Positions 53,179-63,959 of a stretch of DNA of 64,000 nucleotides are shown here, in pieces. Where the stretch lies: positions 744,001-808,000 of the forward strand of contig WACJ01000009.1 in assembly GCA_008973525.1 (NCBI GenBank). Reading direction: 5' to 3'. A program made the translations under genes and the position numbers. Below the pieces are notes generated by a model. It saw only the letters and a program-made list of their open reading frames with translations. It had not been told where the DNA came from and did not search any database. The DNA comes from Stenopsyche tienmushanensis. Taxonomy: Eukaryota > Arthropoda > Insecta > Trichoptera > Stenopsychidae. How positions within the stretch are numbered: position 1 is the first letter of the stretch; every line of letters begins with the position of its first letter.

Positions 53179-53841
53179 GGGGGAATTTTTAAATAATATA
53201 AATACTATAGAGTGAATAATGAATCTATGTGGAATAGAAAACTACATGAAAAATCTTTCCCCTAAAAAGTATTCCATGGACATTTAATAACTGGGAAAAG
53301 CTTAACATTTTTGTATTATGATTTATCTTAGTTGGATAATAAAATACATTGACATATTTTATGGTAAATTGTGCTTTTTCTAAGCGTTCTCACGGAAACA
53401 CAAATGTTTTGCTTGTAAGAATTTTTTTTATGAATAGGATTATTACCTATGACATAGACTATGTTAATTTCTTATTAATTTTCAAAACTTTCTGAATTAA
53501 ATTATATGGATGTAAGAACTAAAATTTATATTATACTTCTATCTTTGATGGAATTTTTATATTAAATTTAGCCAAAATGATTCGAACAATTAACCTTTTA
53601 ACAACCCAAAATAATTTTAAAAAATCTATCTCTCCATCACATCGATGGATTCATAATTTATCTAAATCGAAGTCTATTAAAATGATTTGATCATATAGTT
53701 TTAAATATATAATAGTGTAGCAGCTTTTGATAGAATTAACATATCTCTCTATTTCCCTACATCAAATTTATCGATTAGGAATATATGTTATACTTGAATC
53801 TGTTGTCGTATGAAACATTAATAATTGAATTATATTTACAG

Positions 53842-54045
53842 GTCGACCAGAACCCAAGCTGACGTGGTTCATAAACAACAAAGAAGCGGAGAATGAAGGC
53901 GTCCAAACTGAAAATCACGTAGTAGTTAATAGATTGGAAGTTCCAAACCTCACCAGGGAGCATTTGAACACATCCTATAAATGCCAAGCCAGCAACACTA
54001 AGCTTGTCAACCCCCTAGAAAAAACCGCAAGACTGGAACTTAATT
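53842..54045 (+). CDS. Sidestep-family Ig protein, exon encoding the C-terminal half of Ig domain 2
   Basis: A 204-nt internal exon between a TTTACAG acceptor and GTGAGT donor. It completes the Gly codon left by the exon at 3394-3504 and ends one base into a codon (phase 1). The translation includes RPEPKLTWFINNKEAENEGV (core Ig Trp), then VVVNRLEVPNLTREHLNTSY and KCQASNTKLVNPLEK, ending TARLELN. The Cys of YKCQASNT is the F-strand partner of the Cys in the previous exon. VNRLE...L.R.HLN..YKCQASNTKL is a strong Side-family signature. Two N-glycosylation sequons are visible (NLT, NTS). The domain lies outside the cell. There are no stops or frameshifts; the exon looks functional. Confidence 0.95.
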
Positions 54046-54699
54046 GTGAGTATGAGTTCGATTAATAATTTGATCCGATTTGCTACAAGTTTTGGTTCGA
54101 ATATGCAATTTAATATAAGCGATGGGATTTAATTAGAATTGGTAAACGATATAGTCCTAGCCCATGGACTGCATAATAGAATTTGCTTAGAGCAATAGAA
54201 ACAATCTCAACTAGTTGAGCATCTCAAAATGTCTCGAGGATTTATGCATGACATTGAGTGGGGACTGAGAAGACCAACAATTCTAATTGAATGAACGAAA
54301 TTAACTCGAACGCCAATTTTAAGCCGCGTTTAAAGAAGTTGTAAATTATGTAGTAACCTAATAAAATTATATTCGTTCACTAGTTTGGATTTAATACAGC
54401 TTGAAAACAGATTTTTAATTTGATGTAAAAATGTATTAATGCTAAATCATAATAAAATAAGGAGCAAATAGCAAATAGAAAGATTTTAAATATCTACGAG
54501 TTGGTATAGTAAGATTTAGTATGGGAGGCAGTAACTGAAAATTCGCATCCATTTCTACAAAACCTATTTTTTATTTCAACCAGTTTTTATCCAACGTAAA
54601 TCAGAAAACTTACCTACAAACTTTCAACGTTGCGAACATTAATAACAATTTACTAAAACAAAATAATTGCATATACTGGCATTAAATTAAAATATAAAA

Positions 54700-55385
54700 A
54701 AAGTTCAAGTTTAACGACTTATTAAATGATTTGTATGACATGTAGAATATCGTTGAGAAGGGTATAATCTAGAAAAGCTTTTAAAACTAAACTAAATTCA
54801 AAATAGTTGTTAGTTTTTTGTTTAAAGAATTTAGAAGTTGACATTTATCTCATCAAGATACATGATAGTCATCGAATAATATATTTTCTGTTAATGAAGA
54901 TGAGTACTTTCCTTCATACCTTTGTCGTGTAAATTAATTCTTTTGGTAGCCCTATTCCATGGCTCACGCGTACTCCAGACCTGACACCACTGGATTTTTT
55001 TGTCTGGGGACGTGCCCTTATCCGTGGCTCGCACGATCTCTAGACCTGACACCATAGGATCTATTTGTCTAGGGACGTGCAAAATAATTAATTTACAAAA
55101 ATAGTCATTAGTTTTTTATTTATAGAATTTAGAAGTTGATATTTCTCATTCGTTCTCACATTTTTTGTGACTTTAGAAGCTCAGAACTATTTTTTTAAGC
55201 TGATTGCATAAAATGATGATTTATTTAGATCAAAATTACATTGCAGAAATTTATTTTGTGCTATTACAAAAACAGATAAAAATGTTATGGCCGTTTAAAA
55301 GTGAAATTTCGGGTATTTTTTTAAAATGTTGAACAAAACCTATTTTGACAACCCTGACACTTAAGACATAGAGCTTATGTGTGAA
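54700..55385 (+). mobile_element. Mariner-like element relic, copy D
   Basis: On the + strand, 54968-55010 encodes TPDLTPLDFFVWGRA, the third catalytic block of the mariner-like family. A second diverged copy of the about 70-base block follows immediately (55030-55080). After that, instead of the transposase tail, the sequence continues at about 55150-55350 with the family 3' untranslated region (TTTTTTGTGACTT..., AAAAATGTTATGGC..., TGACAACCCTGACACTTA), which matches the inverse of 57.20-57.42 kb. The transposase tail seen in copies A, B and E is therefore deleted here. The block at 54700-54790 is in opposite orientation and matches 9.03-9.11 kb, so the copy is also rearranged. Confidence 0.65.
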
Positions 55386-57160
55386 ACGAAGCAAATGTTT
55401 CTTTTAACTCTTTTAATGCCCTTTTAACTTGCCCTTTTAATGATGTATGTGACCATATCATGAGGATACATATATATGCATAACTATTACTTTTGGTTGA
55501 TTTTTTTTAAGTATTCCACAAAAATTCTTCAGTGGAATTATTGTTGTCAATTCATTTTCCTACACAGTCTTACCTTTATTTTGTTTCAAGTTTTGAATGA
55601 ACTAATGCAATTTTTTTGCGACCCAATTCGAAAGCAGCTCAATCTAAAAATAAACTCTATAGATATCGTGATTATCAATAAATGACCTGTAATGAAATTT
55701 GAAGTGGATGGGGTTGCCCTTTTAGGGAGTCTGCATTTTTCATGAATTTACTGTCATTCGTTGGAATGAGGTCAGAATTATATTTATAGATTCGTTAAGT
55801 ATCATTTTCAAGACGCTCGCTTCCCATATCGCGCTTGGCGATCTCTGACTAGCTTGTTGAACGTAAAACCGATCGATCGGCTCCATCCACGGGCACAATC
55901 GAGAAGCCGTTATTGCCATATAATATTACCCCGAAATGGAGTATCGACACTCCTTAGCTTCCGGGCTGAGCTGTTAATTTCATTAAATGGCGAAATTTCG
56001 AAGCGGAAATTTTACGTGATATTAATATTAACGCCGCCACCCACACCCCGGGCTACACGTGAATAAGTAATTTTATCAAAATCTTTGCAGCAATTTCGCT
56101 CTGCAGGAGTAATGAGCTCTTTTAGCAGAAGCATGCAAAACGGCATAAGAGTAAAGGCAAATTAGGGCGGCCCCCATTTAGCACCATAAAGTGGCGAGGC
56201 TGCCTTTTCCCACCCTGGTCCCAATATGTCCTGCCACACGGGGATGCTGCATTCATAGTCGATCCAAGACTTCGTGTGAGATAAACCTTGATGCCATTTG
56301 AGGATACGAGCTCTGCTTTATTTGAAATTTAAAACGTGCTAAGAACAAAGCATATTCTTGAATTTACATTTGCATCAATCTTTAAATGCTTATTATAATT
56401 ATTAATATAAATCCATTACAGATATCGGAATTCAAGAAGAAATACAGTTTCAAGTTCCTTTTTATCGATAATACCAACAGTCATTTATCAAAAAGCCATC
56501 AGCAAGAACAATAGACTCTTCCAATAACAGCAGAAATAAAATTGATAGACCATAATGGCAGGAAATGGCTCAAAGAGATAAATATAACAAGGAGAATATT
56601 TTTAGCAAAGTTTAGAATTAAGCGAGTCGAAAATACGAATTTTCGACTTTTAATTAAATTCATTCATAAATGCTTAACACAAAAAGACGTCAAAAGTAAC
56701 TTTATCTCTGAATGGCGGATTTGTGCCTTGGGCATGTTTGATTTGCTAAATGCTTTCATCACTTGTTGATTTATGTTCTTGTCCTTTGTATGCATTATAA
56801 GGCTTAGCTGATCAAGTTTTAGACGCTTTGATCGCTAATATTTAACAACCCTAACCAAATGATTTAAAACGTTATTAATTCTTGATGGTTAAACCCTAAT
56901 GGTACTAGCAGACAGACAATACGCCAGCTAAACACAAAGCATCAATGTCTTTTATATGCCTTCATTGTTCTTTTGATCTAAATAACATTAATTTTGCTGC
57001 TAACTGGAGAAATTAATGAACCTTAAAATATGATTAAAATTGTTATCTGTAATATAAAAATCACAATATACATGGTTGTTTTTCCATTAAACTATTTATT
57101 AATGATATATCAAAATAGATTTTGCGAAAATTTAAATTTATAATTCATCTTGGATTGATA
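55386..57160. other. Intronic stretch; less AT-rich island at 55.70-56.31 kb
   Basis: About 55700-56310 is a unique block with several GC-rich words (GGCTCCATCCACGGGCACAA, GGGCGGCCCCCATTTAGCAC) just downstream of the Ig2 exon. No reading frame has recognisable features. It is a candidate intronic enhancer or conserved element. 56310-57160 is AT-rich without features. Confidence 0.4.
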
Positions 57161-57164
57161 TAAG

Positions 57165-57800
57165 ATGTTTTGCACATGGATCGACAATATTTTTTTCGAC
57201 AACCCTGACACTATGCCCTAAGTGTTAGGGTTGTCAAAATATTTTTTTTTTCCCAACATTTTGAAAAAATACCCATAATTTCACTTTTAAACTGTCATAA
57301 CATTTTTGTCTGTAGTCATAATAGCAAAAAATTACAATTTTTGTATTTTGAAATATATTTTTGATCTAAATAAATCATTACATTATGCAACTGGTTTGAA
57401 GAAGTCACAAAAAATGTGCAAACGAATGAGTCATTAAACATCGTTAAACTTGAAGAGTTACCAGTTTTCAAGGGTCATGGTTAAGAAAATACTTTTTATG
57501 TTTAAGATTATTAAATTTATATACAAAATTTGCTCAAATTGACTACTTGTGCTTCGTATACACATACTACATCTTTTTTTCTTATTGTCTAAAGTAGCAT
57601 TTCCTCTTTCAAATTTTGAAAAGGCGACGATTGTTCTTTCATTTAGGATTTCTTTTTTGGGCACCTTTTACGCGTAAATTAATTATTTTGCACATCCCTA
57701 GACAAATAAATCCAATGTTGTCAGGTCTGGAGGACGTATGAGCCATGGAATAGGGCTGCCAAAATAATTAGTTTGCACGACAAAAGTATAAAATAAATTG
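57165..57800 (-). mobile_element. Mariner-like element relic, copy E (best-preserved 3' half)
   Basis: Read on the - strand, the copy starts near 57760 with the third catalytic block (PDLTTLDLFV). It continues through KEILNERTIVAFSKFERGN and KKRCSMCIRSTSSQFEQIL (57664-57458), matching the tail of insect mariner-like transposases (ERI..AF......L......RC..CI...G..FE). A 3' untranslated region follows, and a terminus that in + orientation reads GATGTTTTGCACATGGATCG (57171-57190) beside TATA. A strong hairpin (GACAACCCTGACAC / GTGTTAGGGTTGTC, 57200-57238) lies inside the end. The transposase 5' two thirds are missing. It links the scattered copies A, B, C, D and the core fragment at 11.4 kb into one family. 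Confidence 0.75.
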
Positions 57801-57936
57801 AAAACAAATTAGTCATCTTCATCAACAAGAAAAATATTGCTACATACAATAACCAACACTCCATGCTTTGTGATATACAAAATGATACATGATGAGCTAA
57901 TAATTGCTATAATGACGAATGCCATTAAATATTACA

Positions 57937-58853
57937 TTAAGGCGTCTTCTCACTTTAGGCGCCTCAAAAATAGGCTATTTTCACAATTTTTTTTTTGAGA
58001 ATTTTCGCTAAAAATTATGAGATAAAATGGATCTTATGTAATAAACACATCTTTTAAGTACATGAAAAAAAAATATTTTTACTTTTTTGAACAATTATTA
58101 TAATAAAACAGTAGCATCGAAAAACCCGTGTACAAATGTTATGTTCGTGGCTTGTTGATGGTATCTCCGAGATGGGTCATTTGAAACAAAAAAATAAAAC
58201 AGTTTTAGATTCAGTATATTAATGGCTATAGCGCATATCATCAAATTTTTGATATTCGCAAAAATAACAAAATGGCGCACGTTTTTCGAAAATGTAAAAA
58301 AAACGCGTTTTTTTTTGAGTTTTTTGTAAAAAAAAATTACTTAAAATCCAAATTTCAAAAATCTGATGATATGCGCTATAGCCATAACTATGAAAAATAT
58401 TTTATTAAAATTTCATGACAATCGGCTGGATAGTTTCCGAAATTTCATCAACAAGCCACCGAAAAACCTTGTTTTGAGATAAACGCGTTTAAAGTTTTGG
58501 TTGCAGAACAATTGCCCAGACACAGCTGTTGAAACACTAGTTGTTATTTTGGATATTTCCTCCAAAAATCTTCATAAATTGGTTTAAAACCTCGTGAACA
58601 TCCTCAGCTAGAGCAGAAGGATATTTAAAAGTTTCTATCTGATTGTTTTTCACCACTTTCTTGTACTTGCACCATGAGTCTGAACAATACGTATGCAGCC
58701 GGGTGCTCTCAGGTAGTCACCCAAAAATGTAGTTAAACTCGTCCGATCTTTATGAAATTTCGATATAACATTTTTGAAGATATGTACTTTCAAAATTTAA
58801 AATAAAATAAAAATATTTTTTTTTAAATTTGTAAAGTGAGAAGACGCCTTAAT
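57937..58853. mobile_element. TTAA-flanked foldback DNA element (917 bp)
   Basis: The ends are perfect inverted repeats of 21 bases including the flanking TTAA: TTAA+GGCGTCTTCTCACTTTA at 57937-57957, and its inverse at 58833-58853. Inside is a second set of inverted arms: a perfect 14-base pair (GTGGCTTGTTGATG 58147-58160 with 58446-58459) and a perfect 21-base pair (58222-58242 with 58365-58385, core GGCTATAGCGCATATCATC), with weaker pairing between. No transposase frame is present. A TTAA flank is the target preference of piggyBac-like elements, but the GGCGTC terminus does not match the usual CCC/CCT start, so the superfamily is open. The near-perfect ends suggest a relatively recent insertion. 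Confidence 0.85.
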
Positions 58854-59567
58854 TGGTTATAAAAAGAAATGGAGACATTCATTTGAAGGACTGACCAAAC
58901 AAACCTTAAGCGCAGGTTAAAGTACTTTGTGATCTAAAACTTTGACGAAAAATTCAAATCCTGAAAAATATTTAAAAAATCATTAATTATTGTATAATAT
59001 AAAGTCTCCACAAGGAATAAATTATAGGGATGTGAAAATTTATTGCAAATTTAAGCCCGAAAAATTTCGGATTTATTTAAAATTTATATTTGTAGCAAAT
59101 CGGTGATTATATACATGCTAAATATTGTTGTTGGATTATATTTTTGCAATATAAAGCATGTCAATGTGTGCGATGTTACATGGAAGAATTTAAAAGCATA
59201 TTACTGAAAAAACTTTTTTTCTATTTCATAAATTATTTACTTAAAAGGTAGCGTTCGCCGTAAAAAAAAGTATCTGGTCTTTATTTACCTTTTACCTGAA
59301 TTTATAAAAACTTTAATGGGAATGGAAAGAAAAGTAATGGGTATTGTCTACTCGGCTCCCACTATATTGAGTTAAAGTTTTCCCATTTGGAGGAGAACGG
59401 TCTTTCAGAAACGGTGCTAATTTTTTTATTTAAAAAAACATAATGTTATTGCGAAAGAAGCGCCTGTTAGAATGAAATGTCCATTGCCTCGAAACATTGT
59501 ACGCATTTTTTGTCCGAGCAACATTTTGCTGAATTTAATTTCGAGCATCTTTCATGTCTTGTTTCAG
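58854..59567. other. Intronic stretch up to the Ig3 acceptor
   Basis: AT-rich sequence with no gene. It ends with a pyrimidine-rich acceptor (CATGTCTTGTTTCAG). Confidence 0.5.
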
Positions 59568-59713
59568 TAAAACCCACGTCTGTGATAATCCAATACAAGC
59601 CGCAAAAACTAAAATCTGAAATGGTTTACGTTGTAGTCTGCGTGGTTACTGGCTCAAGACCTCCAGCACAAGTTACCTGGTACAGGGATAACAGACGCTT
59701 CCGGCGTGGAAAG
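59568..59713 (+). CDS. Sidestep-family Ig protein, exon encoding the start of Ig domain 3
   Basis: A 146-nt internal exon after TTGTTTCAG. Its first two bases complete a Leu codon with the previous exon (giving LNLKP at the junction), and it ends on a complete codon before GTAATT (59714), so the next intron is phase 0. The translation is KPTSVIIQYKPQKLKSEMVY followed by VVVCVVTGSRPPAQVTWYRD and NRRFRRGK. The LKP...V.I......Y...C...GSRP.A..TW pattern is that of Side Ig3, with the B-strand Cys and core Trp present. The F-strand Cys is not encoded here and must lie in an exon beyond the window. A weaker GTAATT donor replaces the GTGAGT donors used by the two upstream exons. Confidence 0.92.
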
Positions 59714-60139
59714 GTAATTACAACCCTGTTTCCGTATATTTCTAATTATTTTTAGACAGCTTTATTGTATTTGGTGGTATAAATTGTTCCTGTTGCTGTG
59801 AAATAATATTTTTATATTTGTAAAATTTCCAATATAGGTGGAAAATGCACTCCGGAAGATTTTTCTTTTATCTTCGATTTTTGTTATGCTTTCATCCGAC
59901 GCAACTTGTTTCAAATATATATTTTATACCCTGAGTGCTCTAATGAATTACCAATGGTGATAGTGCTTTTCATACTTACACTAATGCATGTTTGTAAAAC
60001 TTTTCATTTTGATCTATAAGATGGTACTTCATCTTTGTGTCCAAATACATAATGGACTTTAGAACGGCGATGAACGAGTGGTTTATAAAGCAGCTCATCG
60101 ACGGGTACATTTTTTCTTATTTATAATATTTTCACATGT

Positions 60140-60790
60140 CTGTTTGTTATACAAACTCTACGCTGACGACACAACATATTATAGCAGCTCTCGGAGTAAC
60201 AAGTTACTTGTCGAAAATCTCGACGATCGCTAAAAGCAGCATTTAAATATTTCGATCGCTGGAAACTTAAACCAAACAAAGAGAAAACCGAAGCTATCTA
60301 GTTCTTCGTCAAACACAAACATCGTCAAATTGATCTATTATTCGTCGGGTTCCAACTCCATCGAATGGAAACCCCAAGTGAAATACTTGGGGGTGACTTT
60401 AAATAGAAGACTGCGGTGATGAGCACAGATGTCGGGGGCTTGAGCCCGCGCATGTTGATAGCCATGGAGGCACTGCACTCCATTTTTCGTCGATGCAGTG
60501 CTCTTTCGACCTCCAATAAATTAGTTATATACAAAACACTGATTCGATCAATATTAACATACGCTGCTTCCGTCTGCATTAACATATGCAACACCAACTT
60601 TAACAAACTCCAAGTTGTATTGTACAAAACAAATTTATAAAAATTGTACTCAACACTTATCTTTTATATAGAAATATTTTCATAGACTAACACAGTCTTT
60701 ACACAAAAATCCCAGATCATACTAATAGACTCATTTCAATCCTCAGCGATTACACCAAACTAAATAATAAATTAACTCGTAATATGTAAA
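60140..60790 (+). mobile_element. Jockey-like LINE reverse-transcriptase relic
   Basis: The + strand reads LYADDTTYYSSSRSNKLLVE then NLDDR near 60158-60232. The YADD catalytic box is intact, but a stop follows. In shifted frames come FDRWKLKPNKEKTEAI and WKPQVKYLGVTLNRRL (the K..YLGV.LD motif), then LVIYKTLIRSILTYAASVCI then NICNTNFNKLQVVLYKTNL, and more tail text to about 60790 (SDYTKLNNKLTRN). The order matches the reverse transcriptase of jockey-clade retrotransposons. The endonuclease and the front of the polymerase are missing. A clear poly(A) tail was not found. Confidence 0.8.
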
Positions 60791-63548
60791 ATTTATTAAA
60801 AACTAAAATTTATATTTATAATTAGAAAAAGGGTAGTAATCTAAGACTTAAATGTTTAAATCATTTTTCTATGTATATGTGTATATTGATACACCATTTA
60901 ACGAGATTTTTTTATTATTTTTTGAATAAAGGTCTGTTTGTCCCGTAGGAACGCTTGAAGCATAAAATATTTTACTAAAAACGAATATAAGATACAGATT
61001 TCCCAATACATTGTAAATAGATATTAAAAAGTGCCTGCAAGAGGTTGCAATATGATTTTAGTAAATTAAAAATGTACACATTTTTAGATGCATTGATTAC
61101 ATTAAGTAATTTATAAACAATGTGTATATTTTTTACAGTTAATTTTTCTGTGGGATTTTTTTCAAGATATTTATGGAACTGCAAAAAATATTTCACTAAA
61201 CATATAGATATAATCAAATGATATTTAATATTTTAGATCGTCCAAGTGTAACGATCAAAACTACAATAGTAATTTATTGACATCTTATTATTTTGCTCAA
61301 AAAAACTTTGCCAAAATGTAATTTTAAATATTTCATCCATTATTAATACATGAGAAAAATGTAAATCAAAGCCCTTAAAATTAATGCTTTTGAAGTTAAA
61401 ATAAAAAATCGAAATATTTAAACGTATAATTTTATGAAAGGTTTTGATTAAAAATAGGACTAAGTTGGTTGTCAAAAATTGAATTAGTCTGGAGCATGCC
61501 ATTATGCTAAAGCACAAATTTCATTAATATAATATAAGGGTGCGCTTCAAGGTCACCTTTCTTTGTGTCATAATTGCCTTTTGCAATGGAAATCTATGAT
61601 TTTTTACCACCCTATTTGTAATAATAGTTTCTATGGAATTTTTAATCGGAAATAATTACTTTACTTAATATACAATATTTAAAGTGTGCAAAATCTAAAT
61701 GCATTAATGATTTAAACAGGAAAATGCATTTTTATATATCTTAATTATAATCGATTACATTTTATAATTTTACATTAAAATAACAGTTTCGATTCTGAGT
61801 AAAATTGTGCATCATTGATAAAAGGCGTTTATACAAGTTTATGCCACAAATTTCAATTTAAGTTATATATTTCATGCTTTTATGATAAAGCTACACATTT
61901 ATGACAATTGAGCTATTTATTGACTATTATAATAATGGGGATGAGCGCAATTAGCTTTATTGTAATTTGTTTTTAAAACTATATGTCATGTTCAGTAGAC
62001 AAAGCATAAAAATTTGGACAATTAAAGGTATTATTGATATCATTAAATCATTCAAGTTATTTATACTTAAACTATGAAATAGTTATAAAATTTGAGCATT
62101 TAATTTTACACAAATAATTTTATTAACAACTTTATATACTATATTTGTTAGAATATTCACCCCTGGGCCACTATAGTGATCGTATTGAAATCCACATCTG
62201 TCGATAAAGTAACGATCGATCGTTTGATTATCCAGGGATCGATTGAAAGGATGCTTGAAAGAGTAATTGTTGCCGCCATTATATTTGTTTCTGGGAATAT
62301 AGGGAGTACAATAAGCCCTCTAAGGTTGTTTATATATTAAGGATGAATTGTTTTCGAGTCATCCTATACACACGTACATGATATACGTCATCTTTCTCTT
62401 TGTTATGGCGAAGAGGCTCTGTTATTTATTGGAATGTGAGTCGCAATTAAATTGCGTCTACCTGGGCACAATCAAGGAACCGCTGACAGGTTACTTTATT
62501 AAATAAAACCATATTGAAATAATCGTTTCATCTTTAATTAACTCTCTTAGTTCGTCCGGTGCTTTTGTGCCTTTCGTTATACAAAAGAAACCATTCTCCG
62601 CCTCCCCTCCTCGACGATAAGTTTCGCACAACAAAAGAAAAGTTCTGATAACAAAGAGGACAAAAAATTGTCATATTAAAAAAATAATATTCTTGTATAA
62701 TTTAGCGAATTATTTCCCGCCTTATTCTGAAGGCAATATTTATTTTTCCTTATTTTTTGATTGCTTCTCTCCCGTCTACGGCCCAAATTGGCTACGAATC
62801 CCTCAATAAAACGCTTGATGTTGCAATGGCCGTTTGAAATCAGAGAATGCTAAAAAATAGTTGTTAAAAATGTATATTTCTCCTTGTAACTTTACTTTGA
62901 AAGCCTCTCCCTTTTTCCTCTCCTAAGTGTGGAATACTTTTCCATTTATATTATAATGCTGGCTTTCAGGTTGTAAGCGCTCTAATTTATAGGGTGCTAA
63001 CGAAAAAGGTACCTCACTCGAGATGCTATCGTCTCAAAAATTTGTTAAGTTTATGTGACACCTACTGCAATCATTTTTCAGAAATGCAAATTACATTTCA
63101 TCCAAATATATATAAAATGTATACACAATTTGTAATTTGAATTTATCGAAAAAAAAAAACTTGGTTCAGGATCATCCACTTGGCTCAGGATCAAATTACA
63201 GACGTCAAATCTAAGAATATCAAGTGTTGTTATAGTGGGACAGTTATTATGGATTATTATTATAGAGACTCTAGTTCATATCCAAATTATAGGAAATAAT
63301 ATCTTAACGAATTTTATATTTCCAATTGTTCAAATAAATTCTCAAGTTTAGTCACTTTTTCGTTTATAAAAATAATGCAATAAAATAATATTAGACAGAG
63401 CTACTTTTTAGCAATAATTAATTCCACGTATCGTAGGATTAAATTGCCAAACACAATAAGTGAATAATCGGACACTTCATATGAAAATATCTGTTATCAA
63501 TGTTATCATCGCCTATTAAACAGTCTTTAAGAATTATAATATAATAAC
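60791..63548. other. Intronic stretch; islands at 62.15-62.50 and 62.55-63.00 kb
   Basis: No gene is supported. 60.8-62.1 kb is very AT-rich and featureless. 62150-62500 and 62550-63000 are unique, less AT-rich blocks and candidate conserved non-coding sequence; neither contains an Ig-type frame. Confidence 0.4.
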
Positions 63549-63695
63549 TTAACACTTTGCCCGCCAATACTATTTTTATTTTAAAATTTAATTCAGATGA
63601 CGACAGCGCAAAACGGCAAGTCGAAGTTAGATATGTCGTAATTGGAATAACTCAGTGTCGACCACCGGTGGTGGATATGGTAGTCAAAGTGTTAA
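63549..63695. mobile_element. piggyBac-like MITE (147 bp)
   Basis: Flanked by and ending in TTAA (63549-63552 and 63692-63695). The left end is TTAACACTTTGCCCGCC and the inverse of the right end is TTAACACTTTGACTACC, 14 of 17 bases matching. Inside is a perfect palindrome CCACCGGTGG (63662-63671). TTAA plus C.CTTTG...(G/A)CC ends are typical of piggyBac-derived MITEs in insects. It has no coding capacity; a short open frame crossing it is incidental. Confidence 0.8.
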
Positions 63696-63959
63696 GTTGT
63701 ATATATTTAAACACATAAGAGACTACAATTATTGAAGTAATATCAGAAACAGAAAAAGATATATAAAACAAAGAAAATTATTCAACTGGTAGTACAAATG
63801 CTATAAAGCTAAAATAATTAAATGAACCCCTTGATCATTGATCTTTATCAATAATTATTGATTTGGCAAATGGAGCTTTGATCCAATTAACATAACATTT
63901 AATATATAGATGACAATTCAATTTTAAATAGTTTTGAAAAATGTAATTATTACAAATTA

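Larger units (their letters stand above)
3505..53841 (+). other. Giant (~50.3 kb) phase-1 intron splitting Ig domain 2
   Basis: The intron runs from GTGAGT at 3505 to a TTTACAG acceptor ending at 53841. Joining the exons restores a Gly codon and a continuous EVRGG-RPEPKLTWF core, so no coding exon is expected in between and I found none. The intron holds at least ten recognisable transposon relics, one unidentified pseudogene and many non-repetitive islands, annotated separately. Long introns are common in insect neuronal adhesion genes and often carry enhancers; for this intron that is inference only. Confidence 0.85.
49306..53841. other. Intronic stretch; islands at 49.78-50.0 and 52.38-52.99 kb
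   Basis: No gene is supported. 49780-50000 and 52380-52990 are unique, less AT-rich blocks. The frame at 52467-52781 (104 codons) has no recognisable domain and no splice context. An AT microsatellite is annotated separately. A possible single mariner end is at 53150. The final bases are the acceptor region of exon 2. Confidence 0.4.
54046..59567 (+). other. Intron between Ig2 and Ig3 exons (~5.5 kb, phase 1)
   Basis: From GTGAGT (54046) to TTGTTTCAG (59559-59567). It contains mariner-like relics D and E, a 0.9-kb TTAA-flanked foldback element and a less AT-rich island at 55.70-56.31 kb. No further exon is expected, since the flanking exons join in frame at the Ig2/Ig3 boundary, where Side proteins have the text L.LKP. 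Confidence 0.85.

Noticed and set aside
63590..63700. TTCAG acceptor followed by an open frame (DDSAKRQVEVRYVVIG...) as the next Side exon
   Set aside because: It lies inside the TTAA-bounded MITE, lacks the Y.C Ig F-strand motif, and does not resemble the rest of Side Ig3.
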